Assembly (NCBI RefSeq): GCF_041807705.1
Contig: NZ_JBGTYY010000023.1
Span: 1-34,346 of the forward strand
Reading direction: 5' to 3'
DNA: 34,346 nt
Source of the DNA: Mannheimia sp041807705
GTDB lineage: Bacteria; Pseudomonadota; Gammaproteobacteria; Enterobacterales; Pasteurellaceae
Shown: positions 1 through 7,860 of the stretch, piece after piece
Layout: each line of letters starts with the position of its first letter
How positions within the stretch are numbered: the first letter of the stretch is position 1
Made by a program: the position numbers and the translations under genes
The notes under the pieces: generated by a model
The model's database searches: none
The model's input: only the letters and a program-made list of their open reading frames with translations
What the model was told of the DNA's origin: nothing

Positions 1-806
1 GTCTGCGGATGTTTTACCTTGGTTTTACTGTGTTCAATATCATTTATCGCTAAATAAAGCTCATAATCGTGATTTTCTACCTTGCCACAATATTCACTTC
101 CTCGGTCAGTTAATATGCGTAACATTGGTAAACCTTGGCTTTCAAAGTAAGGTAACACTTTATCATTCAGCATATCCGCAGCACTGATAGCGGTCTTCAT
201 TGTATAAAGTTTTGCAAACGCCACTTTACTGTAAGTATCAATAAACGTTTGTTGATAAATACGACCCACTCCTTTGAGGTTGCCCACATAGAAAGTATCT
301 TGTGAGCCAAGATAGCCAGGGTGTGCCGTTTCAATTTCACCACAGGCAATCTCATCTTCTTTCTTACGCTCTAAGGCTTGTACCTGTGTTTCACTGAGTA
401 TAATACCTTGTTCTGCAACCAGTTTTTCCAGGGCGATTAATCTTTGCTTAAAATTGCAAGATGATGACGTAACCAAATCGAACGGACACCTCCTGCTGAA
501 AAAAAGATGCCTTGTTTACGGAGTTCGTTACTCACTCTTACCTGCCCAAATGCTGGGTTATCAAGAGCAAACTTCACAACAGCTTGCTCTATTGCCTCAT
601 CAACACGATTTTCTAAGTTGGGAACGCGTCTATTTTGATTCAGCAATGCTTCAACACCACCTTGCTCAACCGCTTGTTGATAACCATAGAATGTATCTCG
701 GCTCATTCCCATTACTTTGCAGGCTTGAGAAATATTACCCAGTTCTTCTGCTAAATTTAATAAACCGGTCTTGTGTTTAATGAGAGGGTTGTAAGTAATA
801 AAACAT
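1..806 (-). pseudogene. IS481-family transposase, frameshifted and partial
   Basis: The family is a DDE transposase with an N-terminal helix-turn-helix. The N-terminal part reads KVMGMSRDTFYGYQ and ends at WLRHHL, followed by a stop near 437. One base to the side, the frame continues with FKQRLIALEKLVAEQG, then an integrase core with GSQDTFYVGNLKGVGR, DTYSK and LTDRGSEYCG, which carry two of the catalytic acidic residues, and leaves the window at KTKVKHPQT. The junction at 451-460 reads GCAATTTT where GCAAATTTT would restore the frame, so one A is missing. The first ATG (806) is also out of frame because of a four-T run where three would fit. Family certain, exact name not known. Confidence 0.8.
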
Positions 807-867
807 GAGAGTTTCCTTTTTGTTTAGATTGATTTTTGACACTCATATTCTAAACGGGAAACTCTCA
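806..867. repeat. Inverted repeat near the IS481 end
   Basis: TGAGAGTTTCC (806-816) is matched in reverse by GGAAACTCTCA (857-867). The match continues inwards with gaps as TTTAGA/TCTAAA. It lies between the transposase start and the LysR remnant. It could be a terminal repeat, a transposase binding site or a hairpin limiting outside transcription. Confidence 0.5.
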
Positions 868-899
868 CTTTTTAGAGTGAATTGTCAGATCAAGTCTGA

Positions 900-1329
900 T
901 CTTCTACAGATCGCAGTCAAAATTACAGAACCTATCAGAATGGCGGTAGCTGCAACTCCACACTATTTTACTACGCACGGCTTTCCAAAAGACCTCCAAG
1001 AGCTGACACAATATCAATGTATCGGATATCGCTTAAGCAATAGAGAACTTTTTTCTTGGGAGTTTAAAGACAATGGCGAACAAATTAAACTTACCCCAAA
1101 TTGCCGCTGGATTTTCAATAGTTCACAGTCTGCCAAAGACGCTGCTCTTTTGCATTTAGGATTAGCCTATTTACCTGAAAATTTAATAGAAACTGAGCTG
1201 GCAAGCGGTCAATTAATTTCTATTTTTAACCAAAGTTGCATCACATTGCCACCTCTTTATCTATACTATCCGCACCGCAATGTTTCACCTGCACTACGAG
1301 CGGTAATTGATACACTGAAAATCTCCTAA
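900..1329 (+). pseudogene. LysR-family regulator, only the C-terminal effector domain left
   Basis: The frame matches the effector-binding half of a LysR-type regulator. ITEPIRMAVAATPHYF is the usual strand that starts the second subdomain, and WEFKDNGE, GLAYLPENLIETELASG and LYYPHRNVSPALRAVID are typical later segments. The DNA-binding helix-turn-helix and most of the first subdomain are missing. In their place the frame runs back into IS481 sequence. Roughly 140 residues remain of a protein normally near 300, so it cannot bind DNA as a normal LysR. An uptake signal (about 1203-1212) lies inside it. The start of homology near 900 is approximate. Confidence 0.8.
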
Positions 1330-1338
1330 AAAGAGAAA

Positions 1339-1773
1339 TTAAACCTGCAACCAAAAGGTAACAGGTCCATCATTTTGTAGGCTAACTTGCATATCTGCCG
1401 CAAATTTCCCTGTTTGGGTATGGATTTTAGTTGCCGCTTGTTGATGAAAGTAGTCGTATAAACGTTCCGCATCAATTGGGGCTGCTCCTCTGGAAAAACT
1501 CGGGCGTAAGCCTTTGTTCGTATCCGCTGCAAGTGTGAATTGTGACACCACGAGCAGGCTGCCACCTGCTTGCTGAACATTCAAATTCATCTTGCCTTGC
1601 TCATCAGAAAACACCCGATAATTCAGTACCTTTTCCAATAATTTATCGGCTTTAGACTCATCATCATCTTTTTCAACGCCGAGCAGAACCAATAAACCGT
1701 GCTGAATTTCGCCAATAATTTGTTCTTTAACCTCTACTTTTGCCCATTTAACCCGCTGAATTAATCCGATCAT
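1339..1773 (-). CDS. dtd: D-aminoacyl-tRNA deacylase
   Basis: Dtd hydrolyses D-aminoacyl-tRNA (and mischarged Gly-tRNAAla), recycling tRNA and keeping D-residues out of protein. It acts in the cytosol as a homodimer. The 144 residues are the normal full length. The chiral proofreading motifs are present: SQFTLAADTNKGLRPSF in the middle and NDGPVTFW near the C-terminus, the Gly-cisPro motif. The start ATG lies inside the end of yihY (26-nt overlap), which points to translational coupling. The yihY-dtd adjacency is also seen in enterobacteria. The gene converges on the LysR remnant with only 9 bp between stops, and I see no clear terminator there. Confidence 0.96.
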   Translation of the reverse strand: MIGLIQRVKWAKVEVKEQIIGEIQHGLLVLLGVEKDDDESKADKLLEKVLNYRVFSDEQGKMNLNVQQAGGSLLVVSQFTLAADTNKGLRPSFSRGAAPIDAERLYDYFHQQAATKIHTQTGKFAADMQVSLQNDGPVTFWLQV

Positions 1774-2590
1774 TAGCGCCTCTGTTTTCTTCCATCTCTT
1801 TTAATATTGCAGCGAACTGCCCTCCTAATAGCACCACTTGCCAGCTTAATTGAATCCACAACAACATAATCGGCAATACCGCTAATGCCCCATAAATTGC
1901 TTGATAAGATGGGAAGGCTGTAATATACCAAATAAAGGCTTGTTTACCTAAGGTGAAGAACACCGCAGCCAGTAATGCTCCAATTGCTGCGTGCTTAAAT
2001 TCTACCTTTGTAACCGGGATAAATTTATACACCAATGTAAACAGCAGCCAAATCAAGAAAAACGGCATTAATTCTAATAAATGTTGCCCGAGCGACAATG
2101 CTCCGGAGCCATTAAAAATTGCTAATGACGTGATATAGGTTGTAATCGCAATACTTGCTCCAGCAAGTAATGGCCCAAATATTAAAACTAAGAAATAAAG
2201 CAAGAAAGAGAACCACATCGGTCTACTCTGACTATTGTGCCAAATAGTATTAAGAGATTCATCAATGCTTTTAATCAACATCAAAGAAACCACAAATAAA
2301 CCGATAATACTAACTATCCCCATTTTTTTTGCATTACTGACAAATAGCTCAAGATATTCTGAAACCATTTCGCTCGCACTCGGAGCAAAATTGTCATAAA
2401 TAAACGCTTTTAACATTTCACTAGCTTCATAAAACACAGGAAAAAATGTAAAAATCGAAAAAAGCACAATAATTGACGGTACAATGGCAAGCATCGTACT
2501 GTAAGTAAGATAGCCCGCCGAAACCGCAATATTATTTTCCGTATAACGTTTAGCGAGCAACTTAAAAAATTCTAAAATCTGCTTTAACAT
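1748..2590 (-). CDS. yihY: YihY/BrkB-family inner membrane protein
   Basis: This 280-residue integral membrane protein belongs to the YihY (UPF0761, BrkB) family. It was once taken for ribonuclease BN, which was later withdrawn, and its function is not settled. The sequence shows the family start with VSAGYLTYSTMLAIVPSI, then several long hydrophobic segments, consistent with about six helices, and a short charged tail. AGAGGA sits a few bases before the ATG, inside the last codons of proA. It is the middle gene of proA-yihY-dtd, with a 2-bp gap upstream and a 26-bp overlap downstream. Confidence 0.92.
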   Translation of the reverse strand: MLKQILEFFKLLAKRYTENNIAVSAGYLTYSTMLAIVPSIIVLFSIFTFFPVFYEASEMLKAFIYDNFAPSASEMVSEYLELFVSNAKKMGIVSIIGLFVVSLMLIKSIDESLNTIWHNSQSRPMWFSFLLYFLVLIFGPLLAGASIAITTYITSLAIFNGSGALSLGQHLLELMPFFLIWLLFTLVYKFIPVTKVEFKHAAIGALLAAVFFTLGKQAFIWYITAFPSYQAIYGALAVLPIMLLWIQLSWQVVLLGGQFAAILKEMEENRGANDRINSAG

Positions 2591-2592
2591 AC

Positions 2593-3873
2593 TTATCCTC
2601 TAATTAAATAATCGCCTTCACACACCCATTTATAAGTGGTTAATGCCTCAAGCCCCATTGGACCTCTTGCGTGTAATTTTTGCGTACTCACCGCTACTTC
2701 GGCCCCTAATCCGAATTCGCCGCCATCAGTAAAACGGGTGCTGGCATTAATATAAACTGCCGCGGCATCAACCTGTTGTACAAATTGACGAGCAGCTTGA
2801 TAATCAGAAGTTAAAATACTTTCCGAATGCTGCGAGCCATAATGGCGAATGTGTTCCACCGCCTGTTGTAAGTCATTCACAACGACTACGTTAAGATCAA
2901 GAGATAACCATTCTTGGCTAAGTTTTTCCTGATCAAGCGGTTCAATTCCCTCAATTTTTTGCAAATCATTACTATGAATGGTTACACCTAACTGCTGCAT
3001 TTTAGCGACCAATTTCGGTATAAATTCCACAGCGATAGATTTCTCCACTAACAAGGTTTCTAATGTATTGCAAGTGCTTGGACGTTGGGTTTTCGCATTG
3101 GCAATCACCTCTAGCGATTTCTCTTGATCCGCTGTTTTCTCCACAAACAGATGACAAACCCCAATGCCGCCTACAATCACAGGAATGGTTGAATTTTCTT
3201 TGCAGAACTGATGTAAACCCGCCCCGCCTCGTGGAATAACCATATCAATGTAACGATCTAACTTTAAAAGCTCTAACAACAAAGCACGATTCGGATCCGT
3301 TACAGCCTGCACCGCTAATTTCGGCAAACCTGCTTTTTCTAGCGCATCTTGCACCACATCAACCAATACTGCATTGGTAAATTTGGTTTCTTTCCCACCT
3401 CGTAAAATAACCGCATTACCTGTTTTTAAACAAAGTGATGCTACATCAATGGTTACATTCGGGCGAGCTTCATAAATAGTTAAAATCACACCCAACGGCA
3501 CACGTTGACGTTCAATCTTTAAGCCACTGTCTAACACACCGCCATCAATCACTTGCCCTACAGGATCGGCTAATTTCGCCACATTTCGTACATCGTTTGC
3601 GATCCCTTTTAGCCTCTCTTCATTCAGCAATAAACGGTCAATAATAGCTAATGAGATCCCTTGCGATTGTGCAAATTCAATGTCTTTTGCATTGGCATAT
3701 AAAATTTCAGTCGCACGCTGTTCAAGGCTATCTGCAATGGTTAGCAGAGCTTCGTTTTTCTGGCGATTGCCAAATTGTGCCAATTCAAAACTGGCTTGTT
3801 TCGCTTGTTGAGCAAGTTCTATCATCTGCATAAATTTATTCTCATTTTGTGAATATTCTTCATAATCTAACAT
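2593..3873 (-). CDS. proA: Gamma-glutamyl phosphate reductase (proline biosynthesis)
   Basis: ProA reduces gamma-glutamyl phosphate to glutamate-5-semialdehyde with NADPH, the second step from glutamate to proline. The aldehyde-dehydrogenase-like fold is clear: YEARPNVTIDVASLCLKTGN, VIPRGGAGL, and the catalytic cysteine at residue 268 in TQRPSTCNTLETLLV. The C-terminal GGEFGLGAEVAVSTQKLHARGP is the usual ProA ending. Read from 3873 the protein has 426 residues, slightly longer than usual. A start at Met17 (3825) or Met15 (3831) would give the common N-terminus, and neither has a strong ribosome site. proB is not in the window. It leads a compact operon with yihY and dtd and diverges from mutL across 78 bp. 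Confidence 0.96.
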   Translation of the reverse strand: MLDYEEYSQNENKFMQMIELAQQAKQASFELAQFGNRQKNEALLTIADSLEQRATEILYANAKDIEFAQSQGISLAIIDRLLLNEERLKGIANDVRNVAKLADPVGQVIDGGVLDSGLKIERQRVPLGVILTIYEARPNVTIDVASLCLKTGNAVILRGGKETKFTNAVLVDVVQDALEKAGLPKLAVQAVTDPNRALLLELLKLDRYIDMVIPRGGAGLHQFCKENSTIPVIVGGIGVCHLFVEKTADQEKSLEVIANAKTQRPSTCNTLETLLVEKSIAVEFIPKLVAKMQQLGVTIHSNDLQKIEGIEPLDQEKLSQEWLSLDLNVVVVNDLQQAVEHIRHYGSQHSESILTSDYQAARQFVQQVDAAAVYINASTRFTDGGEFGLGAEVAVSTQKLHARGPMGLEALTTYKWVCEGDYLIRG

Positions 3874-3951
3874 GTTCTTTTGTGTGAAGAAATATGCAAA
3901 AGCGAAGAAAATTAGATAAAATGGGCTAATTCCAAATGATTAGGCACAAAA

Positions 3952-5838
3952 ATGACAAACACTACCCCTAAACAGCTAATCCATATCCTTCCTCCGCAAC
4001 TGGCAAACCAAATTGCTGCAGGCGAGGTAGTAGAACGCCCTGCGTCTGTGGTGAAAGAACTGGTCGAAAACAGCCTCGATGCGGGGGCGAACACTATTCA
4101 AATTGATATTGAAAAAGGTGGCTCGCAACTGATCCGCATTCGAGATAATGGCTGTGGTATCAGCAAGCAAGATTTACCGCTCGCTCTCGCTCGCCACGCT
4201 ACGAGCAAAATCAGCAGTTTAGAAGATTTGGAAGCCATTTTAAGTTTGGGCTTTAGGGGTGAAGCATTGGCGAGTATCAGCTCGGTCTCCCGTTTAACCC
4301 TTACTTCTCGCACCGCAGAGCAAAGTGAAGCGTGGCAGGCTTACGCACAGGGGCGAGAAATGGAGGTAGAAATTCAACCAGCCTCTCACCCAATCGGCAC
4401 AACCATTGAAGTCGCTAATCTATTTTTCAACACACCTGCACGCCGTAAATTTTTACGCACTGATAAAACCGAGTTTGCTCATATTGATGAAGTGATTCGC
4501 CGCATTGCTCTGGCTAAACCGAACATCAGTTTTACCCTTACTCATAACGGCAAAATTGTCCGCCAATATCGCAAAGTGGCAGATCAATCAGTAGAACAAA
4601 AACAAAAGCGTGTAGCGGCAATTTGTGGCGAGGAATTTATCCAAAATGCCAATTATATTGACTGGCAACACGGCGATTTACACCTGCACGGCTGGGTTGG
4701 CTCGCCGATGCTGGCTCGTCTGCAAAACGATCTTTGCTACAGCTATGTAAATGGGCGAATGATGCGGGATAAAACCATTAATCACGCAATCCGCCAAGCC
4801 TATGGCGAGAGCATTGTAACTGGCTACTACCCTGCCTTTGTGATTTTCTTGGATTTAGATCCAACGATGGTGGATGTAAACGTTCACCCAGCCAAGCACG
4901 AAGTCCGTTTTCATCAAGGCAGATTGGTACACGACTTTATTTTGCAAGGTGTGAGCAATAGCCTACAACAAAATCAACCCACACTTGAACTAAAAAACGA
5001 ACTCAATGAGCCAATGCCTGCTTATGTAAAAGATACAAACCGCCAAGCCGCTGGGCAGAATGTGTTTACTCAGCCGAAAGAGCCTAAGCAAGCGGTCGAA
5101 TTATCACAAAAAAATGCACATCGTTCTACTCACTCGCCTTTTATGCCTAAATTTGAGCGAAGTAGTAGCAGTCAATCAGCTCAAAAATGGTATAACGAGC
5201 TAGTGGGCGGTTCAGATATTCGAACGGAAAAAGCAGAAAGAACCGCCATTCAAATACCAACTTTTGAGCCAAAAGCGGAGATAAAACCTGAACCTGTTTT
5301 GCAACAAACAGAAAAAATAATACCGCTTGCAGTTCATCATTCCCAAGCCTTAGCCATTGTGAAAAACCAAGCAGTATTAATGAAAGAGGGAGAGGATTTC
5401 TACTTAATTCCGCTCGCTAAACTTGCTGAGCTGAAATTTACTCATCAGCTTGGTAAAAGGCAAACTCAAGCGTTATTAATTCCGCTTAACATTACGTTAG
5501 ATGAACAACAAACGGCACGCTGGCACCAATACAAAGAGAGCTTAACCGAACTTGGTTTTTCCATTACCGAAAAACATTGGCAAGAGCAAACAAGGCTAAC
5601 GCTGCTTTCCGTACCACAAGCAGTAAGAGAGCAAAACTTGCAACAGATACTCTTTGCCTTGTTTAACCAAACACAAGCGGTCAATTTAGCCGAATTTTTT
5701 GCAAAAAAATGTGGAATTCCAACCGCTTGTACGCTGAGTGAAGTGATTGCTCTGCTTTCAGAAATTGAGCTTTATGCCAATGGGAAGAAAGAAATTGAAG
5801 GGATAAGAAAAGAGGTGGATTTTTCGGCGTATCTATAA
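3952..5838 (+). CDS. mutL: DNA mismatch repair protein MutL
   Basis: MutL is the ATP-dependent matchmaker that links MutS mismatch recognition to MutH and UvrD. The N-terminal GHKL ATPase motifs are intact: E36 and N40 in KELVENSLDAGA, DNGCGI at 65-70, and GFRGEAL at 100-106. A variable Q/K/S-rich linker (about 340-440) leads to a C-terminal dimerisation domain. I see no DQHA-type endonuclease motif there, as expected for a MutH-dependent MutL. Length is 628. AGG lies about nine bases before the ATG. It contains several uptake signals, including a close inverted pair near the 3' end. miaA normally follows directly; here a toxin-antitoxin pair intervenes. Confidence 0.97.
   Translation: MTNTTPKQLIHILPPQLANQIAAGEVVERPASVVKELVENSLDAGANTIQIDIEKGGSQLIRIRDNGCGISKQDLPLALARHATSKISSLEDLEAILSLGFRGEALASISSVSRLTLTSRTAEQSEAWQAYAQGREMEVEIQPASHPIGTTIEVANLFFNTPARRKFLRTDKTEFAHIDEVIRRIALAKPNISFTLTHNGKIVRQYRKVADQSVEQKQKRVAAICGEEFIQNANYIDWQHGDLHLHGWVGSPMLARLQNDLCYSYVNGRMMRDKTINHAIRQAYGESIVTGYYPAFVIFLDLDPTMVDVNVHPAKHEVRFHQGRLVHDFILQGVSNSLQQNQPTLELKNELNEPMPAYVKDTNRQAAGQNVFTQPKEPKQAVELSQKNAHRSTHSPFMPKFERSSSSQSAQKWYNELVGGSDIRTEKAERTAIQIPTFEPKAEIKPEPVLQQTEKIIPLAVHHSQALAIVKNQAVLMKEGEDFYLIPLAKLAELKFTHQLGKRQTQALLIPLNITLDEQQTARWHQYKESLTELGFSITEKHWQEQTRLTLLSVPQAVREQNLQQILFALFNQTQAVNLAEFFAKKCGIPTACTLSEVIALLSEIELYANGKKEIEGIRKEVDFSAYL
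5673..5730. repeat. Inverted pair of DNA uptake signals inside mutL
   Basis: ACAAGCGGTC (5673-5682), followed by the A/T-rich tail typical of the extended signal, faces AACCGCTTGT (5721-5730). Both are Apl-type uptake sequences, here inside coding sequence. Other copies in the window include 10391-10400, 12212-12221, 17652-17661, 29110-29119 and 30014-30023. Confidence 0.85.
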
Positions 5839-5843
5839 AAGAG

Positions 5844-5865
5844 AAAGGGCGTTCAATCGCCCTTT
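5844..5865. terminator. Bidirectional terminator between mutL and the toxin gene
   Basis: AAAGGGCG, six-base loop TTCAAT, CGCCCTTT: a perfect 8-bp stem. The A/T ends give short U tracts on both strands, so it can serve mutL (plus) and the toxin gene (minus). It overlaps the toxin stop codon. Confidence 0.8.
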
Positions 5866-6130
5866 ATCCAAATAAATTAGAATGACTACCTATTCTCAAC
5901 AGCTCTAATTTATCATCGATTTTTCGATAAATGAGCACTAAATCAGGCTGAATATGGCAATCTCGAAAACCTTTCCATTCGCCAGTTAAAGCGTGCTCGC
6001 AGTATTTCTCAAGTAGTGGCTTATCGTTGATGAGAAAATAAAGTGCTTCAATCAGCGAAGAAGATAGGGTATCAACTGCACACTTTTTGTAGTCTCGCTT
6101 AAAAGCATTACTATACTCAATCTCTCGCAT
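5864..6130 (-). CDS. YafQ-family mRNA interferase toxin
   Basis: YafQ toxins are RelE/ParE-fold ribonucleases that cut mRNA in the ribosomal A site until bound by their DinJ antitoxin. The 88 residues are full length. The family C-terminal half is clear: HALTGEWKGFRDCHIQPDL, LIYRK and LLRIGSHSNLF. Aligned to E. coli YafQ with a shift of four, H46, H59, D63, H83 and F87 match the catalytic set, but Leu64 replaces the tryptophan after the aspartate. Activity is likely but not assured. It overlaps its antitoxin gene by 14 nt, and both point against the mutL-miaA direction, which suggests an acquired module. Confidence 0.92.
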   Translation of the reverse strand: MREIEYSNAFKRDYKKCAVDTLSSSLIEALYFLINDKPLLEKYCEHALTGEWKGFRDCHIQPDLVLIYRKIDDKLELLRIGSHSNLFG

Positions 6131-6383
6131 TGAGCTGCTCCATTAAATCAGCAATATTTTTTGCTGAGTTTAATTTTTCTTCTCCATTTCTAACCGATCT
6201 TAATACTTCTGCTGTTGCTAAGTTAGGTTGATAGTCAAACTGAAAACATTTTTCTGTCGCAATTTTCGCTAATGTCATTCGCATAACATCAGAAACCGTT
6301 AAACCAACCCCTGCTAAAACTTCACTCGCCTGCTCTTTAATTTCAGGACTAATTCTTACACTTACTAATGAACTATTTGCCAT
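6117..6383 (-). CDS. RelB/DinJ-family antitoxin
   Basis: This 88-residue protein should bind and neutralise the downstream YafQ toxin and repress its own promoter. The N-terminus is the ribbon-helix-helix typical of DinJ/RelB: SLVSVRISPEIKEQASEVL then GLTVSDVMRMTLAKI. The C-terminal part is charged and less conserved, as expected for the toxin-wrapping tail. The ribosome site AGGAGG stands before the ATG and is far stronger than that of the toxin, whose start lies inside this gene. That favours excess antitoxin. A perfect dyad just upstream is the probable operator. Confidence 0.92.
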   Translation of the reverse strand: MANSSLVSVRISPEIKEQASEVLAGVGLTVSDVMRMTLAKIATEKCFQFDYQPNLATAEVLRSVRNGEEKLNSAKNIADLMEQLNARD

Positions 6384-6396
6384 AAAAACCTCCTTT

Positions 6397-6414
6397 GTAT
6401 ATCAAATGATATAC
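6397..6414. promoter_or_regulatory. Probable autoregulatory operator of the toxin-antitoxin pair
   Basis: GTATATCA-AA-TGATATAC is a perfect dyad with 8-bp arms. It lies between a TATTAT/TATGAT -10 candidate and the AGGAGG of the antitoxin gene. This is where RelB/DinJ ribbon-helix-helix repressors usually bind, and the TGATATAC-type arms resemble known operators of this family. Confidence 0.75.
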
Positions 6415-6501
6415 ATCATAATAGCATTTATCAGAATTAGTTCATTAAATACTTTAATTTTATGGCTTTATGACTGAGCCTAAACTTAAGCTTAAATGTG
6501 C

Positions 6502-6507
6502 TATACT
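6502..6507 (+). promoter_or_regulatory. Candidate -10 box for miaA
   Basis: TATACT matches the -10 consensus well; the -35 is poor. Transcription would begin near 6515, after the upstream ATG at 6496, which supports the MiaA start at 6544. A palindrome TTAAGCTTAA (6486-6495) lies just before it. With the toxin-antitoxin pair blocking read-through from mutL, miaA needs its own promoter. Confidence 0.45.
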
Positions 6508-6543
6508 GGTTTAAAAGAATTAACTATTCAAATTAAGTATAAA

Positions 6544-7497
6544 ATGACTCAAAAACCCCTCGCCCTCTTTTTAATGGGCCCAACTGCCTCTGGTAAAACA
6601 GATTTAGCGATTGCTCTCAGGCAAGAACTGCCTGTTGAGGTAATTAGTGTTGATTCTGCCTTAATTTATAAGGGAATGGATATCGGCACGGCAAAGCCAA
6701 GCAAGGAAGAGCTGGCTCTCGCTCCTCACCGTTTAATTGATATTTTAGACCCAGCAGAAAGCTATTCAGCGATGAATTTCCACGCAGATGCGTTGCGTGA
6801 AATGGCGGATATTATCGCACAGGGCAAAATTCCGCTCTTGGTGGGTGGCACAATGCTTTACTACAAAGCCTTGTTGGAAGGGCTTTCTCCATTACCCTCT
6901 GCCGATCCAAGCATTCGTGCTGACATTGAGACGAAAGCAGAACAGCACGGCTGGGCAGTATTACACCAAGAATTAGTCAAAATCGACCCTATTGCAGGGG
7001 CAAGAATTAACCCGAACGATAGCCAACGCATTAACCGTGCGTTAGAGGTGTTTTATATTACGGGTAAAACAATGACAGCACTCACCGCCCAACAAGGTGA
7101 AGCCATTCCTTATAACATACTCCAGTTTGCGATTGCGCCAGAAGATAGAAGCGTGCTACACCAACGCATTGAGCAACGTTTCCACAAAATGATTGACTTG
7201 GGGTTTGAAGATGAAGTCAAGCGGTTATTTTTACGCAAAGATTTGCATATCAATTTGCCGTCTATTCGCTGTGTGGGTTATCGCCAAATGTGGGAATATT
7301 TACAAGGCGATATTTCACTTGATGAAGCGATTTTCAAAGGCATTTGTGCCACTCGCCAATTAGCGAAGCGGCAAATTACTTGGTTGAGAAGTTGGCAAGG
7401 TGAGCTAACGTGGCTCGATAGCCTAGATCCGACTAGCTCTAAAGCAAAAATGGTGGAAAAGATCGATCATTATTTAAATAATTGTGGTAATATCTAG
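6544..7497 (+). CDS. miaA: tRNA dimethylallyltransferase
   Basis: MiaA transfers a dimethylallyl group to N6 of A37 in tRNAs that read codons starting with U, the first step to ms2i6A. The start at 6544 puts the P-loop FLMGPTASGKTDLA at the very N-terminus, as in the family, and gives 317 residues. The ATG at 6496 would add an unconserved stretch and probably precedes the transcript. Also visible are YKGMDIGTAKPS, VGGTMLYYKALLEG and the C-terminal ATRQLAKRQITWLR. The usual DSRQIY reads DSALIY here. It is followed by hfq and hflX, the common gamma-proteobacterial order. Confidence 0.96.
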   Translation: MTQKPLALFLMGPTASGKTDLAIALRQELPVEVISVDSALIYKGMDIGTAKPSKEELALAPHRLIDILDPAESYSAMNFHADALREMADIIAQGKIPLLVGGTMLYYKALLEGLSPLPSADPSIRADIETKAEQHGWAVLHQELVKIDPIAGARINPNDSQRINRALEVFYITGKTMTALTAQQGEAIPYNILQFAIAPEDRSVLHQRIEQRFHKMIDLGFEDEVKRLFLRKDLHINLPSIRCVGYRQMWEYLQGDISLDEAIFKGICATRQLAKRQITWLRSWQGELTWLDSLDPTSSKAKMVEKIDHYLNNCGNI

Positions 7498-7568
7498 CAC
7501 GCCTTGGCACTTATTATGATATTTGCTGTCCTAGTAATCATCACACAACAATAAAAAAGGAAAATAAA

Positions 7569-7844
7569 ATGGCAAAAGGTCAATCTTTACAAGATCCATA
7601 TTTGAATGCACTTCGTCGTGAGCGTATTCCTGTTTCAATTTATTTAGTTAACGGCATTAAATTACAAGGTCAAATCGAATCTTTCGACCAATTCGTAATT
7701 TTACTAAAAAACACCGTAAGCCAAATGGTTTACAAACACGCAATTTCAACGGTTGTTCCAGCTCGTGCATTATCGCACCACAACAATAACAACCAATCTC
7801 AACAAGCTCAGCCTACACAAGAAGTGGCTGAACAAGCAGAATAA
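7569..7844 (+). CDS. hfq: RNA chaperone Hfq
   Basis: Hfq is a hexameric Sm-like protein that pairs small RNAs with mRNAs. The 91 residues include the Sm1 motif (YLVNGIKLQGQIESFDQFVI) and the Sm2 motif with YKHAISTVVP, the KH signature of the proximal RNA-binding face. The start QSLQDPYLNALRRERIPVS is nearly invariant in gamma-proteobacteria. The C-terminal tail is short and rich in N, Q and H. AAGG precedes the ATG. It lies 71 bp after miaA and 16 bp before hflX. Confidence 0.98.
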   Translation: MAKGQSLQDPYLNALRRERIPVSIYLVNGIKLQGQIESFDQFVILLKNTVSQMVYKHAISTVVPARALSHHNNNNQSQQAQPTQEVAEQAE

Positions 7845-7860
7845 ACATTATTTTCAACCA

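Larger units (their letters stand above)
1..868 (-). mobile_element. IS481-family insertion sequence, cut by the window edge and decayed
   Basis: The minus strand encodes an IS481-type transposase that runs off the left edge. The element's 5' end lies somewhere in about 806-900. An 11-bp inverted repeat (806-816 and 857-867) lies there, but I could not fix the exact terminus or a target duplication, because the other end is outside the window. The element abuts the truncated LysR gene to its right, so it probably removed or displaced that gene's 5' half. The transposase has at least one frameshift, so this copy is unlikely to move by itself. Confidence 0.7.

Noticed and set aside
6496..6543. 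MiaA start at the upstream ATG
   Set aside because: The added residues are not like MiaA, and the -10 box lies after this ATG.
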